Positions 34,668-43,504 are shown, counted from the stretch's first letter. The stretch is DNA of 64,000 bases from Actinophytocola sp036402745 (GCF_036402745.1 NZ_DASWSJ010000124.1:1-64000), one strand, 5' to 3'. The notes: generated by a model not told the origin, from the letters alone. Translations and numbers: made by a program.

Positions 34668-35993
34668 GTGACTCAACCGACTGAGCAGCCAGGGAGCCGG
34701 CCGAGCGGTCAGCCGGTGGAGGCGGCCCGCTGGCGTGGACACACCCACAAGGAGCTGTACCTGCTGCTGCACGACGGGCCGGGCGCGGCCGCGTCGGCGG
34801 AGCCGTCCCGGCGCTGGGCCGAGCTGTCGACCACGCTCACCGAGATCGGCCAGGACCTGCAGAAGGCGTTGGAGCAGGCGGGCGCGAGCTGGGCCGGCCG
34901 GGCCGCCGGCGCCGCCTACGACCGGCTGTCCACCACCGCGACGTGGGCCACGGAGACCAGCGCGGACGCGGCCGGCATGCGCACCGCGGTCGAGAACCAG
35001 GCCGAGCACATCGCGCGCGCCCGGGCCGACATGCCCGCACCCGAGGACGTGCCGCCCGCCCAGCCGGACCCGACGATCGCGCCGGCCGTGCAGGTGGCCG
35101 CCGCGCAGACCGACCTCGAGGGCGCCGAGGCCACCGCGTCCTCCGCCGAGGAGCGGGCGTTCGAGGTGATGGCCGCCTACGAGCTGAACACGAACACCAC
35201 TACCGATGCGCTGGCCGTGTTCGGGGCGCCACCGGAGCTGATCCACCGCGACGAGATCCACCAGGGCCAGGGGATCGGCAACCAGCACACGCACGCGTCG
35301 TCGGCGATCACCGACTGGCGGCCGCAGCAGCAGGAGACCCCGCGCTCGTGGCCGGGCGAGAGCCACGGCAACCACGGTGGTGGTCGCGGCGGCTGGGGTG
35401 GTGGCTGGGGCACCGGTGGCGCGTCCGCGCCGTGGACCGAGCCCGAGGTCGGCCGGCGTCCGTCGGCGCCGTCCGCGCCGGCCCCCGCGCCGGGCAGGTT
35501 CAGCGGCGCGGCCCCGCTGTTCGCGTCGACGGGCGACCGCTCGCAGCAGCGCTCGTCGAACCGTTCCTCCGGCGGCTCGTCCTCCTCGACCGGCGGCGGG
35601 TCGTCGGCCGGTGGCAACTCGGGCGCGCCGGGTGGCGGCAGCTCGTCGGGTGCCTCGCCGCGGACGGGTGCCACGAGCATGGGCGTTCCCGCCGGCGACC
35701 TCCAGGCCGCCGCGGCGAGCCAGGCGGCCGTGCACCAGGCCGGCGCGCCGATGGCGCCGGCCGCGGGTGCGCCGGTCGGCGGTGGCCAGGACAGGCTGGC
35801 GCTGCGCCGGTTCGGCATGGACGCGATCGGGTCGAACCAGTGGTTCGGCGAGGTCGACGAGCCGGTGGTCGGCCAGGCGCCGAAGCGGCGCAGGGATTTC
35901 CGGGAAGTCGAGCAGGTGACCGAGTCGGTGTCTATTCTCGGCGAGGAGCACAAGCTGCCGCCCAACGTGATCGGCGACGGCCCCACCCGCTGA
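34668..35993 (+). CDS. PPE-like ESX substrate
   Basis: 441 residues, GTG start with GAGGGA about 9 nt upstream. N-terminal 20-190 is helical with the PPE-domain pattern (WRGHTHKELYLLLHDG, RWAELSTTLTEIGQDLQKAL, WAGRAAGAAYDRLSTTATW, AEHIARARADM). The rest is G/S/A-rich low complexity, with a conserved-looking end (RRRDFREVEQVTESVSIL) that may be recognised during export. No signal peptide. Followed 13 bp later by espG, the chaperone for PPE proteins. Confidence 0.82.
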   Translation: MTQPTEQPGSRPSGQPVEAARWRGHTHKELYLLLHDGPGAAASAEPSRRWAELSTTLTEIGQDLQKALEQAGASWAGRAAGAAYDRLSTTATWATETSADAAGMRTAVENQAEHIARARADMPAPEDVPPAQPDPTIAPAVQVAAAQTDLEGAEATASSAEERAFEVMAAYELNTNTTTDALAVFGAPPELIHRDEIHQGQGIGNQHTHASSAITDWRPQQQETPRSWPGESHGNHGGGRGGWGGGWGTGGASAPWTEPEVGRRPSAPSAPAPAPGRFSGAAPLFASTGDRSQQRSSNRSSGGSSSSTGGGSSAGGNSGAPGGGSSSGASPRTGATSMGVPAGDLQAAAASQAAVHQAGAPMAPAAGAPVGGGQDRLALRRFGMDAIGSNQWFGEVDEPVVGQAPKRRRDFREVEQVTESVSILGEEHKLPPNVIGDGPTR

Positions 35994-36006
35994 CCGCCTG
36001 GACCAG

Positions 36007-36822
36007 ATGACCGCACCGTTCTCCTGGCTCGGCCAGGCTGACACCCCCGAGCCGGTGACGATCACCGCGCTGGAGTTCGACGTGCTCTGGGAGCACTGCG
36101 CGCTGGACGCCATGCCGTTGGTGCTCCGCGTCCCGTCCCCCGGCCGGACCGACGCCGAGCGCGCGGCGCTGGTCCGCGAGGCCTGGGACGGTCTGGAAAG
36201 TCGTGGCCTGGGCCGCCCGGTCTCGCTCGATCCGTTGCTGGAGCGCCTGTTGTACCTGCTGCGGCGCCCCGAACGCGAGATCGACGGCCGCCTGTGGCTC
36301 GGCCGCCAGGTCCGCCTCTTCTGCGCGGCCACTGGTGATGACGCGGTCCTGGCCACCATGTCCGGCGACGAGCTGACCCTGCGCCCGGCGGACGCGACGG
36401 GCCTGCCCCGGCATGCGTTGTCGGTCCTGCCGCCGGCCCCGGCCGGCCCGGGCCAGTCGATCACCTTGCGCACCGAGGACTTCGAGGCAGCGGCTCACGA
36501 GGCCGCCGACCGCACGAAGTTCGAGGCCGCCCTCCGCTCCCACGGAGTCAGGTCCGCGGACGCCGGCCACCTGGTGGAGATGATCGGCGACGTGATCAAC
36601 CAGGGCCAGTTCGGCACCGCGACGAGAGATCGCTGGGGCCGCAGAGTGCGGGCGAATCGAGTGATCAGCTTCTTCGACACGAAGGCCGGCCGCTACCTAC
36701 AGGTCCGCCGGGACGCCGAGGGTGTGGAGCCCTGGACGACGATCTCGCCGGCGGACGCGCGGCGGATGCTCCAGCACCTGACGGACCTGCACGAGGAGCA
36801 ACTACCGCAACGCGATGCCTGA
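36007..36822 (+). CDS. espG: ESX secretion-associated chaperone EspG
   Basis: 271 residues, ATG start. EspG binds the tip of PE/PPE dimers in the cytoplasm and keeps them soluble for the type VII machinery. Seen: ITALEFDVLWEHCALDAMPLVLRVPSPGRT at the N-terminus and RWGRRVRANRVISFFDTKAGRY-like strands near the C-terminus, both typical (the first strand ends at a conserved P-x-x-L-x-V-P-S). Last gene of the ESX trio. No EccB/C/D/E or mycosin genes are in the window, so the secretion machine must be elsewhere. Confidence 0.9.
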   Translation: MTAPFSWLGQADTPEPVTITALEFDVLWEHCALDAMPLVLRVPSPGRTDAERAALVREAWDGLESRGLGRPVSLDPLLERLLYLLRRPEREIDGRLWLGRQVRLFCAATGDDAVLATMSGDELTLRPADATGLPRHALSVLPPAPAGPGQSITLRTEDFEAAAHEAADRTKFEAALRSHGVRSADAGHLVEMIGDVINQGQFGTATRDRWGRRVRANRVISFFDTKAGRYLQVRRDAEGVEPWTTISPADARRMLQHLTDLHEEQLPQRDA

Positions 36823-36872
36823 CCCAAGTAGGCGTGCCAAGGCCGCCACGGAGCCGACCACCCACCCGGGCC

Positions 36873-36952
36873 GTGGCCTCCGGCCCCCCGAGATCCATCC
36901 TACGGACGCCCACCGACAAAAAACGGCGCCCGCGGCGGCAGCCTGTGGACAA
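36873..36952. repeat. hairpin repeat between convergent genes, copy B, with adjacent TGTGGACAA box
   Basis: 36873-36921 matches 1257-1305 (42 of 49 bases). The stem is weaker here (GTGG/CCAC and TCCG/CGGA with an internal loop). It again lies between two converging genes, espG and glpD. A single TGTGGACAA box (36944-36952) follows directly. Bidirectional termination is the likely role. Confidence 0.6.
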
Positions 36953-36980
36953 CCCGGCACGAAGGCCCGGCGAGCAAGAG

Positions 36981-38738
36981 TCAGACGACAGGCTCGAGCA
37001 ACTCGGGCCGAGCCTCCGGCGCGGCAGCCCGTCGAGCATCCGCCGCAAGATCGTCCGGCTGGGTCTGCGAGTCCCGCTCCGCCTCGACCCGAGCCGTGTA
37101 CACCGAGATCTCCCGCGAGATGGTCGCCTCGTCCCACCCCAGAACCTCCCCCATCAGAGAAGCGACCTGAGCAGCGCAGTCCACCCCCCGATGCGGATAC
37201 TCGATGGAGATCCGAGTCCGCCGCGCGAGAGTGTCCTCGACGTGCAAGGCCCCCTCATGAGAGGCGGCGTAGACGATCTCGACGGCGAGATAGTCCGGCG
37301 CGGCGGCCAGCGGGCGCAACAGCTCCGGCCGCCCGTCGGCGAGCTGGAGAACTTCGTGCACCAACGACCCGTACCGGTCCAGCAGGTGCCGCACCCGATA
37401 GGGATGCAGCCCGTGCCGCGCCCCCAGCTGGTCCACCTGGTTCACCAGCGCGTGGTACCCATCGGCCCCGAGCAGCGGCACCTTGTCCGTGATCGAGGGC
37501 TGCAACCGGCCCGGCAGGTCGGCGGACGCCGCGTCGACGGCGTCGGCGGCCATCACCCGGTACGTCGTGTACTTGCCGCCCGCGATCGCGACCAGGCCGG
37601 GGGCGACCCGCGCCACGGCGTGCTCGCGGGACAACTTCGACGTCTCCTCCGACTCGCCGGCCAGCAGCGGCCGCAGGCCCGCGTACACGCCCTCGATGTC
37701 CTCGTGCGTGAGCGGCGTGGCCAGCACCGAGTTGACGTGCTCGAGCAGGTAGTCGATGTCGTGCTTGGTGGCCGCCGGGTGCGCGAGGTCGAGGTTCCAG
37801 TCCGTGTCGGTGGTACCGATGATCCAGTGGTTGCGCCACGGGATGACGAACAGGACCGACTTCTCCGTCCGCAGGATCAGCCCGGTCTCCGACACGATCC
37901 GGTCCCGCGGCACCACGATGTGCACGCCCTTGCTGGCCCGCACCCGGAACCGCCCGCGGGAACCGGACAGCCGCTGCAGCTCGTCGGTCCATACCCCGGT
38001 GCAGTTGATGACCGCGTTGGCCTGGACCTCGGTCTCCCGGCCGTTCTCGACGTCGTGGATCCGCACACCGGACACCCGGTCGGCCTCCCGGGTGAACCCC
38101 ACGACCTGCGTCGACGTGCGCAGGACCGCGCCGTAGCGCACCGCGGTGCGGGCGACGGTCATCGTGTGCCGGGCGTCGTCGGCCTGGGCGTCGTAGTAGC
38201 GGATGCCGCCGATCAGCGCGGACCGCTTGAGCGCGGGCGCCATCCGCAGCGCGGCCGCCCGGGTGAGGTGCTTCTGACCGGGCACCGACCGCGCGCCGCC
38301 CATGCTGTCGTAGAGGAACAGCCCGGCCGCGGTGTAGGGCCGCTCCCACACCCGGTGGGTGAGCGGGTAGAGGAAGCTCACCGGCTTGACCAGATGCGGC
38401 GCGAGCCTGGTGAGCATCAGCTCCCGCTCCCGCAGCGCCTCGCGCACCAGCCCGAACTCGAGCTGCTCGAGGTAGCGGAGCCCGCCGTGGAACAGCTTCG
38501 AGGACCGGCTCGACGTGCCGGAGGCCAGGTCACGCGCCTCGACGAGCGCCACCCGCAGCCCGCGGGTGGCGGCGTCGAGCGCGGTGCCCGCGCCGACCAC
38601 TCCGCCGCCGACGACGACCAGGTCGAAGGTCTCCGAGCTCAGCCGCTCCCAGGCCTCCGCGCGCTCCTCGGTGCCCAACCGGCCACTGATCGTGTCCAGT
38701 GTGGAATGGTGCGCGGCGGGCGTACTGCGGTTGGTCAC
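36981..38738 (-). CDS. glpD: aerobic glycerol-3-phosphate dehydrogenase
   Basis: 585 residues from the GTG at 38738 with GGAGG 4 nt upstream. FAD flavoprotein that oxidises glycerol-3-phosphate to DHAP and reduces quinone at the membrane surface. Seen: DLVVVGGGVVGAGTALDAATRG (FAD-binding), DLASGTSSRSSKLFHGGLRYLE, GVWTDELQRLSG, RASKGVHIVVPRD, TDTDWNLD and IAGGKYTTYRVMA. A C-terminal helical domain starts at about 400. Divergent from glpF-glpK, with which it completes glycerol uptake and entry to glycolysis. Confidence 0.96.
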   Translation of the reverse strand: MTNRSTPAAHHSTLDTISGRLGTEERAEAWERLSSETFDLVVVGGGVVGAGTALDAATRGLRVALVEARDLASGTSSRSSKLFHGGLRYLEQLEFGLVREALRERELMLTRLAPHLVKPVSFLYPLTHRVWERPYTAAGLFLYDSMGGARSVPGQKHLTRAAALRMAPALKRSALIGGIRYYDAQADDARHTMTVARTAVRYGAVLRTSTQVVGFTREADRVSGVRIHDVENGRETEVQANAVINCTGVWTDELQRLSGSRGRFRVRASKGVHIVVPRDRIVSETGLILRTEKSVLFVIPWRNHWIIGTTDTDWNLDLAHPAATKHDIDYLLEHVNSVLATPLTHEDIEGVYAGLRPLLAGESEETSKLSREHAVARVAPGLVAIAGGKYTTYRVMAADAVDAASADLPGRLQPSITDKVPLLGADGYHALVNQVDQLGARHGLHPYRVRHLLDRYGSLVHEVLQLADGRPELLRPLAAAPDYLAVEIVYAASHEGALHVEDTLARRTRISIEYPHRGVDCAAQVASLMGEVLGWDEATISREISVYTARVEAERDSQTQPDDLAADARRAAAPEARPELLEPVV

Positions 38739-38870
38739 GGCGCCTCCTCGGGTACTACCGGCCCGAACGCGATCCACGCTACCGGCCAACCGCTCACCAG
38801 GCGCGTTTCGCGGGCATCCGGTACACCTGGACAAGTTGACCTTGCGTACCGTAGCGTCCGACCTCGCTCA

Positions 38871-38915
38871 GGGTAGGCACCGGCGCCCCACCCTCCAGGC
38901 CACGGTGGCCTACCC
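38871..38915 (+). promoter_or_regulatory. nested inverted repeats in the glpF leader
   Basis: GGGTAGGC (38871-38878) pairs with GCCTACCC (38908-38915). Inside the right arm is a perfect 15-bp palindrome, AGGCCACGGTGGCCT (38897-38911). The block ends 10 nt before the AAGGAG ribosome site of glpF. The two pairings are mutually exclusive, so it could be a DNA operator (GlpR-type) or a switchable leader hairpin. Role is inference. Confidence 0.45.
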
Positions 38916-38938
38916 ACTTCGGTACGAAGGAGTGGGTC

Positions 38939-39664
38939 GTGGATCTGAACTTCGGCGAGATCTTTCTCTGGGAGATGCTCGGCACCGCAGGACTGATTCT
39001 GTTCGGTGCGGGTGTCGTGGCCAACGTCGTGCTCAAGAAGACACTGGGCTCCGGCGGCGGCTGGCTCCTCATCAACATCGGCTGGGGTTTCGCGGTGTTC
39101 GTCGGGGCGAGCATCGCCAGCCCGTCCGGGGCGCACATCAACCCGGCGGTCACCATCGGGTTGCTCGCCTCCGGAAAGTCGAGCTTCGGCTGGGCGGACG
39201 CGCCTGCCTATCTCCTCGGCCAGATGGTCGGCGCCATCATTGGTGCCGTCCTCGCCTGGGCCGCCTACAAACTGCAGTTCGACACCCACGACGAGCCGGA
39301 GAACACCCGCGGGATCTTCTGCACCGGTCCGACCGTGCCCAACTACGCCTGGAACGTGGTCACCGAGATCATCGGCACCTTCGCGCTGGTCTTCTGGATC
39401 CTGCTCAACCCGTCGGTCAACTCCGCCCTCGGCTACGCCGCGGTCTCCTTCGTCGTGATCGGCATCGGTGCCTCCCTCGGTGGGCCGACCGGTTACGCCA
39501 TCAACCCGGCGCGTGACCTCGGTCCGCGCATCGCGTACGCCCTGCTGCCGATCAAGGGCAAGGGCAGCCCGGACTGGAACTACGCCTGGGTTCCGGTGGC
39601 CGGCCCGATCGTCGGCGCGGTTCTCGCCGGGCTCGTCTACCAGCTCCTGCCGGCCGCGTCCTGA
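38939..39664 (+). CDS. glpF: glycerol facilitator (MIP/aquaporin family)
   Basis: 241 residues, GTG start with AAGGAG 7 nt upstream. Six membrane helices and the two pore half-helices with HINPAVT and AINPARDLGPR; Asp after the second NPAR is typical of glycerol- rather than water-selective channels. It begins a two-gene operon with glpK 17 bp downstream, and kinase trapping drives uptake. Confidence 0.95.
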   Translation: MDLNFGEIFLWEMLGTAGLILFGAGVVANVVLKKTLGSGGGWLLINIGWGFAVFVGASIASPSGAHINPAVTIGLLASGKSSFGWADAPAYLLGQMVGAIIGAVLAWAAYKLQFDTHDEPENTRGIFCTGPTVPNYAWNVVTEIIGTFALVFWILLNPSVNSALGYAAVSFVVIGIGASLGGPTGYAINPARDLGPRIAYALLPIKGKGSPDWNYAWVPVAGPIVGAVLAGLVYQLLPAAS

Positions 39665-39681
39665 ACCAGAGAGGCACATCG

Positions 39682-41196
39682 ATGACGAGTTACGTAGCCG
39701 CGATCGACCAGGGCACGACGTCGACCCGGTGCATGGTCTTCAGCCACGCCGGCGAGGTGGTGGCGGTCAACCAGAAGGAGCACGAGCAGATCTTCCCGCG
39801 GGCCGGCTGGGTCGAGCACGACCCGGAGGAGGTCTGGCGCAACACGCGTGAGGTGGCCGCGGGCGCCCTCGCCACCGCGGACCTCAAGGCCAGCGACATC
39901 GTCGCGGTCGGCATCACCAACCAGCGCGAGACCGCGGTGGTGTGGGACAAGGCGACCGGCAAGCCGGTGTACAACGCGATCGTCTGGCAGGACACCCGCA
40001 CCGACCGGATCTGCGCCGAGCTGGAGGCGCTCGGCGGCGGGCAGGACCGGTACAAGGCGAAGACGGGCCTGCCGCTGGCGACCTACTTCTCCGGCCCGAA
40101 GGTGCGCTGGATCCTCGACAACGTCGAGGGCGCGCGGCAGCGGGCCGAGGCCGGTGAGCTGCTGTTCGGCAACATGGACACCTGGCTGCTGTGGAACATG
40201 ACCGGCGGCCCGGACGGCGGCGTGCACGTCACCGACCCGACCAACGCGTCCCGCACGCTGCTGATGGATCTGTCCACTTTGGCCTGGGACGAGTCCATCG
40301 CCGAGGACATGAAGATCCCCCTGTCGATGCTGCCGCAGATCCGGTCGTCGTCGGAGGAGTACGGCAAGGTCCGGGAGCGCGGCGCGCTCGCCGGGGTGCC
40401 GATCGCCGGGATCCTCGGTGACCAGCAGGCGGCGACGTTCGGCCAGGCGTGCCTGTCGGTCGGCGAGGCCAAGAACACCTACGGCACCGGCAACTTCGTG
40501 CTCCTCAACACCGGCCACGAGCAGGTGGCGAGCGAGAACGGGCTGCTCACCACGGTCTGCTACAAGATCGGCGCGCAGGACCCGGTCTACGCGCTGGAGG
40601 GCTCGATCGCGGTCACCGGCTCGCTGGTGCAGTGGGTCCGGGACAACCTCGGCATGATCTCCTCGGCGCCGGAGATCGAGGAGCACGCGCGCACGGTCGA
40701 GGACAACGGCGGCTGCTACTTCGTGCCGGCGTTCTCCGGGTTGTTCGCGCCGTACTGGCGCTCGGACGCGCGCGGCGCGATCGTCGGGCTCACCCGGTTC
40801 GTCAACAAGGGCCACCTCGCGCGGGCGGTCCTGGAGGCGACGGCGTTCCAGACCCGCGAGGTCATCGACGCGATGAACGCCGACTCCGGGGTGCCGCTGA
40901 CGGCGCTCAAGGTCGACGGCGGCATGGTCGGCAACGAGCTGCTGATGCAGTTCCAGGCGGACATCCTCAACGTGCCGGTGATCCGGCCGGTCGTCGCGGA
41001 GACCACCGCGCTGGGTGCCGCCTACGCGGCGGGCCTGGCGGTCGGGTTCTGGGCGGGCGAGGACGACATCCGCAACAACTGGGCGAAGGACAAGGAGTGG
41101 ACCCCGGCGATGGACGACGCGGCCCGCGAGAAGACCTACGCCCTGTGGAAGAAGGCCGTGACCCGCACGTTCGACTGGGTCGAGGCGGACGACTGA
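39682..41196 (+). CDS. glpK: glycerol kinase
   Basis: 504 residues, ATG start. FGGY kinase: phosphorylates glycerol with ATP to sn-glycerol-3-phosphate for GlpD. Seen: AAIDQGTTSTRCMVF, GITNQRETAVVWD, WQDTRTDRIC, GNMDTWLLWNM, AGILGDQQAATFGQ, GTGNFVLLNTG, FSGLFAPYWRSDARG and KVDGGMVGNELLMQ. All glycerol-contact and nucleotide motifs are intact. Terminated by a strong hairpin at 41207-41238. Confidence 0.97.
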   Translation: MTSYVAAIDQGTTSTRCMVFSHAGEVVAVNQKEHEQIFPRAGWVEHDPEEVWRNTREVAAGALATADLKASDIVAVGITNQRETAVVWDKATGKPVYNAIVWQDTRTDRICAELEALGGGQDRYKAKTGLPLATYFSGPKVRWILDNVEGARQRAEAGELLFGNMDTWLLWNMTGGPDGGVHVTDPTNASRTLLMDLSTLAWDESIAEDMKIPLSMLPQIRSSSEEYGKVRERGALAGVPIAGILGDQQAATFGQACLSVGEAKNTYGTGNFVLLNTGHEQVASENGLLTTVCYKIGAQDPVYALEGSIAVTGSLVQWVRDNLGMISSAPEIEEHARTVEDNGGCYFVPAFSGLFAPYWRSDARGAIVGLTRFVNKGHLARAVLEATAFQTREVIDAMNADSGVPLTALKVDGGMVGNELLMQFQADILNVPVIRPVVAETTALGAAYAAGLAVGFWAGEDDIRNNWAKDKEWTPAMDDAAREKTYALWKKAVTRTFDWVEADD

Positions 41197-41206
41197 CCCC
41201 CGATGT

Positions 41207-41238
41207 CCGTGGATGCCGCCCGCCGGTGGCATCCACGG
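41207..41238. terminator. strong bidirectional terminator hairpin after glpK and lpdA
   Basis: CCGTGGATGCC (41207-41217) and GGCATCCACGG (41228-41238) form a perfect 11-bp stem with a 10-nt loop, between the converging glpK and lpdA genes. No U-tract. Confidence 0.75.
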
Positions 41239-41255
41239 GCCGTCGGTCCAGGTCG

Positions 41256-42659
41256 TCAGTCCAGGTCGTCGTGGCGCATGAGGCGCCGGCCGGCCTCCAC
41301 GATGGAGCCCGACAGCGACGGGTAGACCGAGAACGTGTGCGTCAGGTGCTCGACGGTGAGCTGGTTCTGCACGGCCAGCGCGATCGGCAGGATCAGCTCG
41401 CTGGCCATCGGCGCCACCACCACGCCGCCGATGACCACGCCGGTCGCCGGGCGGCAGAACAGCTTGACGAAGCCGCGGTGCACGCCTTCCATCTTGGCCC
41501 GCGCGTTGGTGGCCAGCGGCAGCATGATCGTGCGGGCCGGCACCTCGCCGGAGTCGATCGCCTGCTGGCTGATGCCGACCGTGGCGATCTCCGGGTGGGT
41601 GAACACGTTGGCGGCCACGGTCTTGAGCTTGATCGGCGCCACCCCCTCGCCCAGCGCGTGCCACATCGCGATCCGGCCCTGCATCGCCGCGACCGACGCG
41701 AGCATCAGCAGCCCGGTGCAGTCGCCGGCCGCGTAGACGCCGGGCACGTTCGTGCGGGACACCCGGTCCACCGAGACGAACCCGCCCTGCCCCGGCTCGA
41801 TGCCGACCTTGTCGAGGCCGATGTCGGCGGTGTTGGGCACCGAGCCGACGGTCATCAGCGCGTGGCTGGCCTCGACCGTGTCGCCGCCGCGCAGGTGCAC
41901 GATGACGCCCTTGGCGGTCCGCTCAACCCGCTCGGCCCGCGCGTACTTGATGACCGACGTGCCGCGCGCGGCGTAGACGTCCTCCAGCACGGCGGCGGCG
42001 TCCGCGTCCTCGTGCGGCAGCACCCGGTCGCGGCTGGAGATCAGCGTGACCCGCACGCCCATCTCGGTGTAGGCCGACACGAACTCGGCACCGGTGACGC
42101 CCGAGCCCACGACGACGAGGTGCTCGGGCAGCTCGGGCAGGTCGTAGATCTGGCGCCAGTCGAGGATCCGCTCGCCGTCGGGCTCCGAGCCGGGCAGGAT
42201 CCGCGGCGTGGCCCCGGTGGCGATCAGTACGACGTCCGCGTCGAGCACCTCCGACGAGCCGTCGTAGCCGACCGCGACCACCCGGTGCGCGGCGAGGCCC
42301 GTGCGGTCGTCGCAGAACTTGGCGGTGCCGTTGATGACCCGCACGCCCTCGCGCTGCACCCGGTTGCGCACGTCGGCCGACTGCGCGAGCGCGAGCCCCT
42401 TCACCCGTCCGTGGACCACGGGGAGGTCGACCGGGGGCAGCTGGCTGTCCGTGCGGATGCCGAGTTCGTCGGCGTTGTGGAACGCGGACCGGGCGCCCGC
42501 GGAGGCGATGAACGTCTTGGACGGGACACAGTCGTAGAGCACGCACGCGCCGCCGAGGCCGTCCCGCTCGACGATCGTGACGTCGGCCCCGTGCTGCGCG
42601 GCGACCAGCGCGGCCTCGTAGCCCGCCGGGCCGCCGCCCATGATCACGATCCGGGTCAC
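41256..42659 (-). CDS. lpdA: LpdA-type flavoprotein disulfide reductase (NAD(P)H quinone reductase-like)
   Basis: 467 residues, GTG start with GGGGAG upstream. FAD-binding GGGPAGYEAALVAA, NAD(P)-binding VVVGSGVTGAEFVSAY, second FAD motif GVYAAGDCTG. Near the N-terminus GGACVLYDCVPSK keeps both cysteines of the redox-active CxxxxC. The C-terminal catalytic His-x4-Glu of lipoamide dehydrogenases is replaced (SVYPSLSGS), as in mycobacterial LpdA, a quinone reductase without lipoamide activity. So it probably moves electrons from NAD(P)H to quinones or another acceptor. A 13-bp tandem duplication (41246-41271) spans its stop codon. Confidence 0.88.
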   Translation of the reverse strand: MTRIVIMGGGPAGYEAALVAAQHGADVTIVERDGLGGACVLYDCVPSKTFIASAGARSAFHNADELGIRTDSQLPPVDLPVVHGRVKGLALAQSADVRNRVQREGVRVINGTAKFCDDRTGLAAHRVVAVGYDGSSEVLDADVVLIATGATPRILPGSEPDGERILDWRQIYDLPELPEHLVVVGSGVTGAEFVSAYTEMGVRVTLISSRDRVLPHEDADAAAVLEDVYAARGTSVIKYARAERVERTAKGVIVHLRGGDTVEASHALMTVGSVPNTADIGLDKVGIEPGQGGFVSVDRVSRTNVPGVYAAGDCTGLLMLASVAAMQGRIAMWHALGEGVAPIKLKTVAANVFTHPEIATVGISQQAIDSGEVPARTIMLPLATNARAKMEGVHRGFVKLFCRPATGVVIGGVVVAPMASELILPIALAVQNQLTVEHLTHTFSVYPSLSGSIVEAGRRLMRHDDLD

Positions 42660-42779
42660 CCGGAGCTCCCCTCGTAGTTCGCGAGCGCGGACGCGGCCAA
42701 CGTTACGCGGCGAACCCGACGCGAACACGCCTGCGCCATGGCGGCGCGCATGATCCGGGGTATCGCTACGCTGTCGGAC

Positions 42780-43232
42780 GTGCCGCTCTACGCCGCGTAC
42801 GGGTCCAACATGGATCCCGCCCAGATGATGGAGCGAGCGCCGCACTCGCCGATGGCGGGGACCGGTTGGCTCGTGGGCTGGCGCCTGACCTTCGGCGGCG
42901 AGGACCTGGGCTGGGAAGGTGCCCTCGCCACCCTCGTCGAGGAGGCCGGCACCCAGGTCTTCGTGGTGCTCTACGACGTGACCCCGGAGGACGAGGCCCG
43001 GCTGGACCGCTGGGAGGGCTCCGAGCTGGGGCTCCACTCGAAGATCCGGCTGCGCGTGCAGACGCTGGAGGGGTCCGTGCTGGCCTGGCTCTACGTGCTG
43101 GACGCGTACGAGGGTGGGCTGCCGTCGGCGCGGTACCTGGGCGTGGTGTCGGACGCGGCCGAGTCGGCGGGGGCACCGGCCGACTACGTGGCCGACCTGC
43201 GCATCCGCCCCTGCCAGGGCATCGGCCCCTGA
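42780..43232 (+). CDS. gamma-glutamylcyclotransferase-family protein
   Basis: 150 residues from the GTG at 42780; TACGCT ends 7 nt upstream (leaderless-type), and the product then begins at the family motif LYAAYGSNM. AIG2/GGCT fold: substrate loop YGSNMDPAQM and a Glu in LDRWEGSEL as candidate catalytic acid. It would release 5-oxoproline from gamma-glutamyl peptides or amines. Divergent from lpdA. In actinomycetes this pairing is common but unexplained. Confidence 0.85.
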   Translation: MPLYAAYGSNMDPAQMMERAPHSPMAGTGWLVGWRLTFGGEDLGWEGALATLVEEAGTQVFVVLYDVTPEDEARLDRWEGSELGLHSKIRLRVQTLEGSVLAWLYVLDAYEGGLPSARYLGVVSDAAESAGAPADYVADLRIRPCQGIGP

Positions 43233-43300
43233 TCGCACCCGAAGCCCCGCGACCAGTCCCGCCCCGCGAACCGTGATCGATGCCGCACGCGACCGGCCCT

Positions 43301-43372
43301 GCCGCCGTGGCGCGGCGTGCCGCCGTGGTCCGGCGTGCCGCAGCGGTCCGGCGTGCCGCTGGGGCGGTGCGT
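43301..43372. repeat. four tandem 18-bp repeats
   Basis: Units start at 43301, 43319, 43337 and 43355, each GCCG(C/T)-rich and close to GCCGCCGTGGTCCGGCGT, with increasing divergence to the right. They lie in a 382-bp noncoding stretch after the GGCT gene that also holds paired TGTGGACAA boxes and a 33-bp duplication. No credible gene crosses it on either strand. Confidence 0.8.
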
Positions 43373-43476
43373 GCAATCGCAAACGCCGATCGATGGACGT
43401 TGGCCACTCCGCCCGGGGGACCCCTGTTCTAACCCTATCCGCCAGGTCCGACAGTTCCGGGGTAGCAAGATCGACT

Positions 43477-43504
43477 TGTGGACAACTCGGCGGGTTGTGG
43501 ACAA
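43477..43504 (+). promoter_or_regulatory. paired TGTGGACAA (DnaA-box-like) sites, 19 nt apart
   Basis: TGTGGACAACTCGGCG at 43477 is repeated at 43496, a 19-nt period. This equals the arrangement at 11622-11649, and again both boxes point toward the downstream gene, here 76 nt before the -35 of the promoter at 43580. Confidence 0.6.

Noticed and set aside
36815..38876. Plus-strand frame antisense to glpD
   Set aside because: Shadow frame of a well-supported gene; Arg/Pro/His-rich with no domain.
43301..43372. Possible CRISPR array
   Set aside because: The 18-bp units are contiguous with no spacers, and no cas genes are present.
43477..43504. Possible chromosomal replication origin because of DnaA boxes
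   Set aside because: Only two boxes here and five in the whole window; dnaA, dnaN, gyrB and rpmH are absent.
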